A stretch of DNA of 64,000 bases from Crotalaria pallida (taxonomy: Eukaryota; Streptophyta; Magnoliopsida; Fabales; Fabaceae), in the NCBI GenBank assembly GCA_037953625.1, contig CM075650.1, positions 122,929,706 through 122,993,705 on the forward strand. Direction: 5' to 3'. The translations under genes were made by a program, and so were the position numbers. A model generated the notes under the pieces. It was given only the letters and a program-made list of their open reading frames with translations. It had not been told where the DNA came from and did no database searches. Shown piece after piece: positions 46,191 to 56,586 of the stretch. Each line of letters starts with the position of its first letter. Position 1 is the first letter of the stretch.

Positions 46191-48681
46191 TGTAACACCC
46201 TATGTAATAATTACCCTTAAACCAGAAAATTAGGATATAAAATTTTCTTTTAAAACGAATATGATAATTGCCAAAATAATATTTCCTTTCATTGATACAA
46301 AAACATCAGAGTTACAAAGCGGAAGACTTAATACATCAACAAGTAAAAGTGAAACAACATAGTTACACCGAGTTCAATATCCAAAATGCAAAACAGTATT
46401 TTAGCTCGGCCAACTGGCCGAGACCCATCTAGGCTATCCGACTCTAATGACTTACTCTCCCTGTGAGGGAGAGTGAACCTGCTCGGCCGGGGACTGCGTC
46501 TGCTCGGGCTCAGTACCTGAAAAATGGTAAGGAGGTGAGCATTACACAGAACTTAAATAAGCAGTTTCTAACATGACATACCGAACTAACAAGCCAAACA
46601 CAAGTAGTCAAATAGCATATAAATAACAAGTAATCAAACCGTATATCACATGCATACATCGTCATTTAGTTCGGCTTACATGCACACAATCTCATTTAGC
46701 TCGGCTCACATGCATACAATCCAGTTTATCCATTACCTATTAGTTATACCTCGGTTCATCCGATTAGTTCCTCTTATACTCTCCTAAATTCCTACACTCG
46801 ATTTCTCGGCCACTACTCTCTTACCTCGGCAAACCATCTTTATCTCGGATTCATTACTCATTATTCCACTTTTACATAGCTTACAATCTTTTACTCTTCT
46901 CGGATGCATACACCCAGTGCATGTCTTACACCATTTAGGGTCGGATATCGGAGTGTCCATAACTGTGAGCACCCAGTACCCGTCTTACAGCTGCACATAC
47001 CCAGTATGCGTCTGACGCGATCAATACACGCACCCAGTACGCGTCTTCCATGACCAAGAGCACTACCGCCGATCATTCTATGGGGTAAGGAGTGTCCATA
47101 ATTGCGAGCACCCAGTACTCGTCTTACAGCGGCGCATCTCGGCGTCTTACGCAATCAATGCACGCACCGAGTACGCGTCTGCTATGACCAGGAACACATC
47201 CCACCGATTCCGTGCTCGGAACCTTGTGTGAATCATAACTGTGAGTACCCAGTACCCGTCTTACAGCTGCACATACCCAGTATGCGTCTGACGCGATCAA
47301 TGCACGCACCCAGTACACGTCTGCTATGACCCGATCACACAACCATTTCTCTTTAATTCCCCTTACCTTTTTAACCATTTCTTTTAGCTCGACCTCTCTC
47401 GGCTCACCCCGTTATCCATTCCCTTTTTCCATTAACCTTTCTCATTATCTGACTTATTACTCTATCTCTCCTACTTTCCATATTTACCATTTTCTCACTT
47501 CCCATTCTCACCCTCTCTTAGCTCGGCCACAGATATAAAGAACAGATATCAAAGCTCATAAACACTTATACCACAACAACAATATGAATAACGCATTTAA
47601 CCAGTTCATCATGTAAATATAAGCATATAACCGAAAATAATGTTCCCTCTTCACCTAAAATTCATGTTTCTAGTTCATTCATTGGTTCCCATTACCCCCT
47701 TTTACCTTTTTTTTCTCTAATATTAACCTATATCCATTCCCTAATCTAACACCCACTCTTAGCACCGGTTATGAACACCCTAGAAACCCAAACTCAAGTA
47801 GAGGTAACACTCACTCCTTACCTCAAACCGTGTGAGATAAGAGTTGAGAGTTTGAGAATGGTTTCCCTTGATGCTTGATCTTGTGAGCTTCACACCTCTT
47901 GGGTCCTTTCCTCCTTGTTGCACACCGGCTGCCACGACTGTCCAGGGGCATCCGAGACGGAAAGAGAACGGAGAGAAGGAGGGTTTTCAACCAGTGAAAC
48001 TTGGTGGAAGAGAGGGTTGTGCGTGAGTGAGAAGAGGGAGGAAAATATGTTGGGGTTTGATGGTGTTGTAGTTTCAGAGAAAATGAGAGAGAGACGAAGG
48101 GGAAAGAGAGTGAGAATGCAAAGTGTGCTATGTTTTGTATTGGTTTCACTTTTATTATTTTAGGAAGGATATTTGTGTGGTTCTCATTGGAGGCTTCTTA
48201 GAGAAGCTAGAATATGTGGACAGGATTCATTGGCTTCCAAAGGAAGCCATGAATAGTGACTTGAAAAGGACATAAAGCAATGATAGTGACATAAAGTGAA
48301 TGATAGTACATCGTACGGATGGTGCGAAACCCAATGGGCCAACAACTCGACATGCGCTGTCACGGAGGAGCTAGGATACGTCGGCTCGGTATAGAGGAAC
48401 AGCAGTAGTCCGAGCTTCCTTCTCGGATAATAATGTGAGGTGCGCAGAGGTCGGCTAATCCGAACCTGACAACAGGTTCCGCATTTGACCCCATTCAGCT
48501 CGGCCGGGATCGGTCCGAGGTCCAATACTTACATACTAGGTCGGCCTATGCTTCCTATCACCCTACGACCCTTGTACAACCTCTACGACTTAATCCTATT
48601 CCTAAATAAATCATTATATACTATATATATATATATACATCTAAAGCTATTATATTTAATATTAATTTTCATGATGTTACA
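46191..48681 (-). repeat. 5' LTR of the nested Tekay-type element
   Basis: 2,491 bp, almost identical to the 3' LTR. It contains an extra 57 bp (beginning CTCTTGGGTCC) near 47,898. Confidence 0.95.
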
Positions 48682-48686
48682 CATTG

Positions 48687-49408
48687 GGTTTCTAAAGAAT
48701 GTGCTATCTGAATTGTTAAAGCTCTTAATAGAGGATAAAGAACCTCAACTCTTGTTTCATGATATAGGCATGCAGAATTGAAATTTGTTAAGGATTCTGA
48801 GAAGAGTCGGGGATCAATTCTAAAAGCATTTTAAAATTTTGAATGTATTTTTTTAATATGTTTTTAATTCATATGAATGATTTTTAATATGTTTTTAACT
48901 CCCAAAACCGTCGCAAATTGCCCTTTTTTTGTAGTGAGACGTCAGTACTATAATGGTTTTGTTGGACTTGTGATTTACTGTACTTGTTTTTGGTTTGTTG
49001 GATTTATGATTTTGGGATTTTGTGATGTGTTGTTGGATTTGTGATGTTGGGATTTTGTGATGGGTTGCTGGATTTTTGATTTTGGGTTTTTGATGTTAAC
49101 ACTAGCTACCATCATCATATGTGTATCTAATGATATCAGTCTTATATGTAACTCTTTAATGATACAAGAAAGTCATTTTGTCGAATTAAATAAGTAATAT
49201 ATCTTGTATTATATATTATATTCCATAGAATTAGAATTATGTATGATGTTGCATGTGTCATGATAATGTAAAACAGGACGGTTCAGAAAATATAAAAAAA
49301 ATCCCTAAAAAATAATGGTGGTTAGTAAAAAGATATACGAGTGCGGTTCAAAAAGTAGTTAAAGAGGACGGTTCAGAAAATATAAAAAAATTAAAACATA
49401 GAACAAAT
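48687..49408. other. CACTA right interior with a second CACTA-like terminus
   Basis: CCGTCGCAAATTG followed by a T run and GTAGTG, ending at 48,936, is on the opposite strand CACTACAAAAAAA...GCGACGG, a typical CACTA end. No matching left end was found, so this may be a remnant of another CACTA element. Bases 48,950-49,090 hold degenerate TTGTTGGATTTGTGAT-like repeats. Confidence 0.5.
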
Positions 49409-49688
49409 GAAGGCGGTTATTTAAGTTAGAAGAGGGTCGTTCCGAACCTCCCTTAAATCTAGTGCCCTTGTAAGTGGCATAGTTATGAGGGTGGTTCGGA
49501 ACCGCCCTCTATACTTTTAAAGAGGGCGGTTCCGAACCCCCTCATAATTGTGTGCGGAACCGCCCTCTAAAAAAGTATAGAGGGTGGTTTAACTGTGCCA
49601 CTTACAAGGGCACTGGATTTAAGGGGGGTTCGGAACGGCCCTCTTTTAGCTTAAATAACCGCCTTCAAAAGGTTTTTTTGTAGTAGTG
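49409..49688. repeat. Right subterminal inverted repeat of the CACTA element
   Basis: A ~270-bp near-palindrome. The left half contains AAGGCGGTTATTTAAG and CCCTTGTAAGTGGCA; the right half carries their complements up to the terminus. Several GAGGGCGGTTCCGAACC motifs occur in both orientations. Confidence 0.8.
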
Positions 49689-49700
49689 ACCGAACTCCCC

Positions 49701-49710
49701 TTATAAATAG
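49701..49710 (+). promoter_or_regulatory. TATA box of the antisense Tat ORF
   Basis: CCCTTATAAATAGAGAGG is a textbook plant TATA context, about 140 bp before the ATG at 49,842. The CACTA terminus lies only 12 bp upstream, so distal promoter sequence was displaced. Confidence 0.7.
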
Positions 49711-49841
49711 AGAGGAACCTTTAGTGACAAAACTCACTTCTTCATTTCTTCTCTGCTGCATACGAATTCATTCCTTCTCTCCCTCTTCCTTCCTTCATTC
49801 TCAAGTATATATCTTCTTATCCTTTACTTTTTTCTTTTATC

Positions 49842-51366
49842 ATGGACTCACTTCCTTCCAACAAACTCTCATGTTCTTCTTCTTCCAATTCGTCAAAGCC
49901 CTTTTCTGCTAACCTTGGTAATTCTGCTAGCCAACCCAGTGGCCTTCAAAACTCTTCTTTTTCTGAACATAAAAGGGAAGCTTTAGACGAACTAGTGAAG
50001 AAATGGATCATTAGGGACATGTTTAGTGAAGTCTCCAACATTCCTTCTAAATTTTCTTTCCACACTTCCTCTCAGGAATCCATTATGGGGAAAAAGAGGT
50101 CTGAAACAAACCCTGAGGAATTCATCCTTCCTACTGACATTACTGGCTATGAAAGTGTAGATCTTGATGCCTTAGGCAAACCCTCCATATTTGTAGATGT
50201 CCAATTACTACAGGAATACCATAACAATGCTGACTTCGTGGCACCGGGACTTACTCCAAATTTTTATGCCTTAGAGGCCCCCTCTTCTCAAAACCGAATT
50301 TTCTCTGTAGGAAGCCCTCTTGAAAATTTCTTCTTCATGTATGTGGTTCTCTTTTAGACTTGTGGAGTTCGAATCCCTTTTACTGACTTCGAATGCAGGA
50401 TCCTTAGGCACTTAGAACTTGCTCCAACACAACTCCATCCTAATGGCTGGTGTTATTTGAGGGCCTTTCAACTTTTCTGCAATCATTTCAATTTAGCATG
50501 TACTCTCCCAGTATTTTTCACCTTTTTTGGACCGTTTGCCTCAAGTAAAGTCAAGGGGAAATGGTCCTGGTGGGTCACACTGAAGTCACGTCTTAACTGG
50601 AAAGCTTTTGAAACCTACTCGGAGACATGGAAAGGATTCAAAAATGAATACTTCAAGATAGTAGGATCCCCACATTCTTGGCCTTTCTTCTTTGACCATG
50701 GAGGAAATCAACACTTCCCTCTCTTTTGGTCTGATAAGAACTCACAGATTCCAGCCCGTTCTTTCCTTACCCCCAATAATGTCCTTACTGATGTCGAGCA
50801 GTCAACCATATTATTTTTCTTTGCCTGGTATGAACGTTTTGGGTACATCAGTACCAGGAAGATAGTGGATGCAGAACCGGATTCCCTGCGTTCGGTATTC
50901 GGTAGGATACCTGACGTATTTTACTTACTTGCTTTCGTAGCTTTGAGAATTATTAATGCTTTCATACTGTTTTCATGCAGAAAAAATGGCGAGCCCTCAA
51001 GACCTTGCTGCTCTCGCTGCCGCTATCGGAAATGCTCCAAGGAAGCCTCCCAAACGTAGCAATTCAAGTGCCAACCATCCACCTCCGACTGCCGTAGTTC
51101 TCGACAGTCCTGAGGGTGCTGCCCGAAAGAGGAAAAATCAAGAACCTTTCCAATCCAGTTCTCCCACTGGATCTCACTTTGACACTGGTCAGGGATCTTC
51201 TGGTTTCACTTCCTCAGTGTGGGAGGAAAACCTGAGCGAGAATTTCGGTCGCATGCTGTTGACTGATTCTGACTCTCATCGCTTCCAAGGAATGACACGC
51301 CGGGAATTCATCAACTTGATGAAGTCTTTAAAGAAACACCAACTCCGTGCTGCCTCCACACTCTAG
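49842..51366 (+). pseudogene. Antisense ORF of the Tat element, PF04195-like, one stop
   Basis: It runs opposite to the pol of its own element. Exon 1 (49,842-50,901) encodes a region resembling the 'putative gypsy type transposon' domain (RIPFTDFECRIL, LAPTQLHPNGWCYLRAFQL, FFAWYERFGYISTRK). A TAG at 50,355-50,357 interrupts it. A 79-nt intron (GTAGGATAC ... TTTTCATGCAG) leads to exon 2 (50,981-51,366), a basic Ser/Pro-rich C-terminus (RKPPKRSNSS) ending at TAG; the splice keeps the frame. Tat-lineage elements are known to carry additional, sometimes antisense, ORFs; the function is unknown. Confidence 0.75.
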
Positions 51367-53110
51367 TTCTTAGAGGATAACTCTGAGAAAGTCTTGTTCG
51401 TTGGGCACGAGGCTGTGGACTTGGCTGCTTGGCTTGGAAGTCCCCTCTAATTTGGGAAATCACCAGCTGTGAATCGCTGTACAGTAGGATTGAGTGCGCA
51501 CCAAGGTCCTTAGCCATCGTCATCCCAGCAAGACAGGCTTCATATTCAGCCTGATGGTTAGAAGTCGGAAAATCGAACCTCAATGAATATTCGATGGACA
51601 CCCCTTGAGAGTTTTCCAATATTATACCAGCTCCTCCACCTGTCTGATTGAATGAACCATCAACAAACAGGGTCCAGACTTCAGAATCCTTCTTGGGTGC
51701 CAATTCCACAATGAAGTCTGCCAAAATCTTAGACTTGATTGCTGTTCTTGACTCATAGCTGATCCCATATTCGGACAATTCCACTGACCAAGCGATCATT
51801 CGACCTGCTAAGTCTGGTTTTTGTAATACATGCCGAATGGGCCGATCTGTTCTGACCACGACTGGATGGCATTGGAAATATTGCCTCAGACGCCTTGCCG
51901 TGACCACCAGTGCAAATGCCATTTTTTCAATTTTTTGATACCTTTTTTCTGCTTCTTGCAACACCTTGCCGACAAAATATACTGGCCTCTGTCCTTCTTC
52001 CAGATCCCTAACCAAAGCAACACTCATTGCTTCCTCATTTACTGCCAGATATAAATAGAGAGTCTCACCTGGCTCAGGCTTGCTTAAGATCGGAGGATTG
52101 GAGAGGTAACGCTTGAACTCCTGAAAGGCTGCTTCACATTCATCAGTCCATTTGAACTCTTGGTCCCTTTTAAGCAATTGGAATAGTGGAAGGGATTTGT
52201 AAGCAGATTTTGACAAAAATCTTGTTAATGCAGCTATGCGTCCGGTCAGTTGCTGAACTTCCTTCACGGAATTCGGGCTCCTCATCTGCGTGATTGCATC
52301 ACACTTTTCAGGGTTAGCCTCTATTCCTCTGCTAGTAAGCATAAAACCTAGGAATTTTTCTGCTGTGACACCAAAGGCACATTTTAGTGGATTTAAACGC
52401 ATATTATGCTGACGTACCTTAATGAGGACATCATCCAAATCCTGCTTGTGGTTCCCTTTCTCTGTTGACTTAACGATCATATCATCGATATAAACTTCCA
52501 AAGTTGCACCGATCAGCTCCCCAAAGATTTTATCCATCATCCTCTGGTATGTTGCACCTGCATTTTTTAGACCAAACGGCATTACTGTGTAACAATATGC
52601 TGCTTTATCAGTCATAAAAGCGGTTTTTTCTTGATCGTCACTAAACATTGGAATTTGATTGTAACCGGAATAAGCGTCCATGAAATAAAGCAGCTGGTAA
52701 CCAGCAGAATTGTCAACCAGCCTGTCTATGTTGGGAAGAGGGTAGGTGTCTTTGGGACACGCTTTGTTTAAATCCGTGTAGTCCACGCACATACGCCATT
52801 TCCCATTGGATTTGTTGACCAGAACTACCTTAGAGAGCCACGTAGTATAAGGCACTTCCCTAATGAATCCAGCTTGTAAGAGCTCCTCCTCATTTGCAGC
52901 AATCACCTTCTGCCGTTCATCACCCATCTTCCTTCTCCTTTGTGATACTGGCTTGAACTTTGGATCAACTGACAGGCGATGACAGATAAAATTTGGATCT
53001 ATCCCTAGCATATCAGCCGCTGTCCATGCGAATAAATCCTTGTTTTCTCTTAACAATGCCACCAGCCTATCCTTTTCTTCGCTTGGTAAGTCTTTTCCAA
53101 CTTGAGTCCA
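51311..53110 (-). pseudogene. Tat pol: RT, RNase H and second RNase H, integrase lost
   Basis: Open frame on the minus strand. RT has CVDYTDLNKACPKDTYPLP, MPFGLKNAGATYQRMM and catalytic YIDDMIVKS. An RNase H follows, then an additional RNase H (LFVDGSFNQTGGGAGIIL, NHQAEYEACLAGM, YSDSQLV) diagnostic of the Tat lineage. Homology ends near 51,425, where a tail unlike pol begins, and no integrase follows. Upstream the frame is continuous with gag-protease except for one TAG at 53,111-53,113. Confidence 0.9.
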
Positions 53111-54552
53111 CTATTCCGGTGCATCTCCGATCTGGACTTTCTCTAATTCCCCTTCAGGCTTGGGCCGCTCCTCTTTGATATCCTCCCTCATGTCCAAGTC
53201 TACCATCATGACCTTGGAAGATGAGGCAGATCCCTTGATCTGCTTTGCATGTACCTGCTTCTTGGCATTCTCTTTTGTTGCTTTCAGACTGGCTATGTAG
53301 CAGCTTTTGGCCTGCATCTGGTCTGCACGTACTGATCCTTTTTCATCGGGGAACTTCATTGCCATGTGCAAGGGAGAGGCGACTGCTTGGAATGCCTTCA
53401 AAGTGGGCCGACCTAAGATCGCATTGTAAGCAGAGGGGCAGTCCACCACCGGGAAGCGCACCTTTTCGGTCCGACATTGAGGGGGAGCACCTAATGTCAG
53501 CCTGATATCAATGTAACCCCTAGGTATGATGGTATCACCGGTAATCCCAATTAATTCCTTCTGGCAAGGATGTAAATCTGCTGACTTCAACTTCAAGCGA
53601 TCGAACAATTCATTGAACATGATATCTGATGAGCTCCCTTGGTCCACCATCATGCGGCAAACACGGAATCTGTCAATGATTCCAGTCACCACCAATGGGT
53701 CGTTGTGATGAGGAATCACTCCCTCTAAGTCGACTTCAGTAAACGTGATCGGAGGGTGTGGTTCCTTCTGCCTGTTTGATACAGAAACCGCCATTGTTGC
53801 TAACTTCAATTGTTTTTTATGAGACGTTATGGATTCTCCTTCTACTGTCAAACCGCCAGCGATAGTGCTAATTAATTCAAGATCTTCATTGTTGACTTTA
53901 CTAGTGTCCTCTTTTTTCACTGGAGAATTCCTGGTTGTAGCACGTCTGGGAGTTCTGCTCCTCCTTGGGGGCGTTCGGGATCTCCTCCTAGACGGGCTTC
54001 TTGTTCTCCTTTTGACTGGACTCCTTATGGGGGTACGCTCACTGGGACCTCCTCTGAAGGATCGAGTGTAAGGGTTCAGTCTTCCTCTTCTTACCAGGGT
54101 TTCCACAACATCCTTGAGTTGAACACACTCATTGTCAGTATGTCCATAGCTTCCATGCCAACTACACCTTTTATGCTGGTTTTCCTTTTTTGGGGGTCTC
54201 CTCAACGGGGGTGGTCGATCCACTTCCATCAATTCTGCATTCATAATCTCACGAAGGATTTGTGATCTAGAAGCGTTTAAAGGAGTATAATGGTCATATT
54301 TACCATCGGGCTTTTTAGCCCCCGACTCATGTCTTTTACTCTTGTCTCCTTCTCGCTGACCTTTCCCGGATCCCTTGTTGAAAAAGGCCTCTTTCTTTTT
54401 CCCAGAAGCTTCACCAGCAAAATTATCTTGTGCTTTCTGATATTCCTCCAAGTTGATATATTTTTCAACTCTTTCCATGACTTCATCCATGGTTTTGATT
54501 TTGTGCATCACCAAGTGGTCTGTGAAATCCCCTGGTCTTAAAGCGCGCATCA
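53111..54552 (-). pseudogene. Tat gag C-terminus and protease
   Basis: Continues in frame from the gag part at 63,491-64,000 across the gag-only insertion. It contains capsid sequence (MRALRPGDFTDHLV), a Lys-rich segment, a Cys/His knuckle variant (CSWHGSYGHTDNEC), an Arg/Ser-rich SR-like tract (RRTRSPSRRRSRTPPRR), and the protease motif VDQGSSSDIMF with ILGRPTL. It ends at TAG 53,111-53,113, after which pol continues in the same frame. Confidence 0.87.
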
Positions 54553-56099
54553 TGTAACATCCCGAATTTTAATTCTAATAAATATTAGAATAATAGTAAG
54601 ATTTGGAAGTAAGGATTATCCTAGAAGGGATTTAAAATTATGGATTAGGAGTTCTTTGAGTGCCATAGAGGAGTCAAGGAGCATTGGCATCGAAAAGCAA
54701 ATTTAAAGAAGACCAAACGAGTGTTAAAAATCGATTTTTCGGTGTTAAAAACACCCGACGTTAGGAAATTCAAAATAAAAGATTTAAGACTCAAAACACA
54801 ATTCCCACCGTTGGATATGAAGGTATGATTTTTAGGAAGTTACTCGTCAAATTTGAGCAAGATCCGACAGTGAACGAAGAAGTTATGGCTATTTGAAGTT
54901 GGGAGAAAATAGTTGAAAAATAGAAAAGCAAACTAGCAGTATCTGGTCATTTTACTCGAGTATTTTGTGAAATACTCGAGTATTTTGTCAACAAACTCGA
55001 GTATTGACAGAAATACTCGCGTATTCTGCTACCTGCAGCTTTAAAATCGTGTTTTGGGGGATGAAACCCCCATTTCAACCCCTCTTTCTCTCTCTCCGCC
55101 CAGCACCTCCTCCAACCACCACCACCGGAGCTCATGGCCGCCACCCCACCTCCTTGTTCCTCCTCCTCCTCATAGACCCTTTCTTTCCCTCTCCTCCACT
55201 CCATAGATCTCTCTCTTTCTCTCACTTGACTCTCTCTCTCCCCTCCCCTCTCACCCTCCACCAAGCCGGCCGCCGCCATCTCCGGCCGCCACCGCCACTC
55301 CACCACGAGCCACCATCACTATCCCCCACCACCACCATCAAGACCTCTCCCTCTCCCCTTTGTTTCTCTTCCCTTGACTTCGATCCCTCTCTCTCTCCCA
55401 CGAGCTTTCTCTCTCTCTCCTCCCGGTGTCGAAGAGCAACACCGTCACCGTGATCGAGATCGATTGTTCCCACCGTGCTTGGAATCAAGGATTGGGGAAG
55501 CTTAGGATCCAGTTGGAGCCGAGCTAAAGCGTGAGTCGGGGAGTAAAGCGCCAAATTAAGGTTACCCCTCACTATCACCGATTGAGGTAAGGGGTTTCAT
55601 TACCAGTCCTTAAGGGGTGTATTTCTGGGTAGTTATATCTATCGCTAGGATCGGGGGAAATGTTAATTGCTAACGAACCTTAGGGTAACCTGCTAATAAT
55701 GAAGAAAGATAGATGGAGTAAATAGGGGGAAACCAATAGTGATGAATAAAAAGGTAAGTATCAGAATAACTAATTAATTACATTGGTAGGGTGTGGTAAA
55801 AGAATAGAAATGGTGAAGAGGAAAATAAATTTAGAAATGAACCAATGAGAGAAATTATAGAAATAATTAAGAGTTAGAAAAGGGAATTAAAATATAACAA
55901 CTATACTAACGCTAAGTGGAATTGGATGTAAACTTGAATAATTAGTAAAAGGAAAAAGGAAAAGGAAGAGAAGAAGAAAAAGAAGAGAAAGGGAATAGGG
56001 AAGTAATTAAAAGAAATTAAAAGAATTAAGAGAATTAAGGGACTAAAAGTAAAAGGGAAAGGACTAAAACGAGTTAGTAGTGAGAACTAAATGTTAAAT

Positions 56100-56361
56100 G
56101 GCACAGGTGGTTGTATTGACCCTGTGGCCAAATAAAAAGGGTAAATGTCGCAGGTGGTTGTATTGACCCTGTGGCACGGCGCAGGTGGTTGTATTGACCA
56201 TGTGGCCTAATAGAATGGTAAATGTCGCAGGTGGTTGTATTGACCCTGTGGCACGGCGCAGGTGGTTGTATTGACCCTGTGGCCTAATAAAATGGTACTC
56301 GTCACAGGTGGTTGTATTGACCCTGTGGCACGGCGCAGGTGGTTGTATTGACCCTGTGGCC
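56100..56361 (+). repeat. Array of seven CAGG...CCTG hairpin units
   Basis: Seven copies of CAGGTGGTTGTATTGACC, each flanked so that CACAGG or CGCAGG pairs with CCTGTG (the CG form makes a G-T wobble). One unit has CCATG and a mismatch. Units are grouped as short-spaced pairs joined by CACGG. The same array is at 62,058-62,319. Confidence 0.85.
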
Positions 56362-56383
56362 AAGTAATAAAAAGGTAAGGGAA

Positions 56384-56586
56384 GTTTATGTAGATCTCTG
56401 TTTGAGGTTACATAAACGATATGGGTGTATACAGATCACTGTTTGTGGTTGTATACACGTATGCAGATCACTGTTTGTGGTTGCATACGTATGCAGATCA
56501 CTGTTTGTCGTTGCATACAGAGCGTTTGCAGATCACTGTTTGTGGTTGCAAACCCGGTGTGTAAATCTCTGTTTGGGGTTACACAC
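56384..56586 (+). repeat. Array of six hairpins with covarying stems
   Basis: Each unit is stem, 16 nt, stem. Outer stems: GTTTATGTA/TACATAAAC, GTGTATACA/TGTATACAC, GTATGCA/TGCATAC (twice), GTTTGCA/TGCAAAC, GTGTGTA/TACACAC, all perfectly paired. The 16-nt interior is GATCACTGTTTGTGGT or close variants and itself folds: ATCAC/GTGGT (or ATCTC/GAGGT in unit one) around TGTTT. Differences at several stem positions are matched on both sides. Confidence 0.92.

Larger units (their letters stand above)
39574..48681 (-). mobile_element. 9.1-kb Tekay-type retrotransposon nested in the CACTA element
   Basis: LTRs 39,574-42,007 and 46,191-48,681 start TGTAACACCC and end TGTTACA. They are nearly identical apart from a 57-bp insertion in the right copy (about 47,898-47,954). 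The target duplication CATTG lies at 39,569-39,573 and 48,682-48,686. On the minus strand the order is primer site, gag, protease, RT, RNase H, integrase, chromodomain, polypurine tract. Stops and an internal deletion inactivate it. It is notably dense in CTCGG/CCGAG motifs, including in coding parts. Confidence 0.95.
36288..49688. mobile_element. 13.4-kb CACTA (En/Spm) transposon carrying gene fragments
   Basis: The left end CACTACTACAAAA (36,288) is matched by its exact inverse ending at 49,688, and a 3-bp duplication ACC flanks both sides (36,285-36,287 and 49,689-49,691). Both ends share GGCGGTT-type subterminal repeats. No transposase was recognised. The interior holds exon pieces of CPN60, NFS2 and WDR79 in one orientation, and a later 9.1-kb LTR retrotransposon. 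Without that insertion it is about 4.3 kb. Confidence 0.9.

Noticed and set aside
55004..55453. 149-codon Pro/Ser-rich frame, repeated at 60,975-61,424
   Set aside because: CT-rich LTR leader sequence. Both copies are open because the LTRs are nearly identical, and there is no domain or coding signature.
56094..56363. Minus-strand frame of 89 codons with repeated NTTTC and QYNHL motifs
   Set aside because: It is the translation of the seven-copy hairpin array; the repetition comes from the DNA repeats.
56100..56586. Regularly spaced repeats resembling a CRISPR array
   Set aside because: Units are hairpins with variable stems and constant interiors inside a plant LTR, present in both LTR copies. 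There are no unique spacers and no cas genes.
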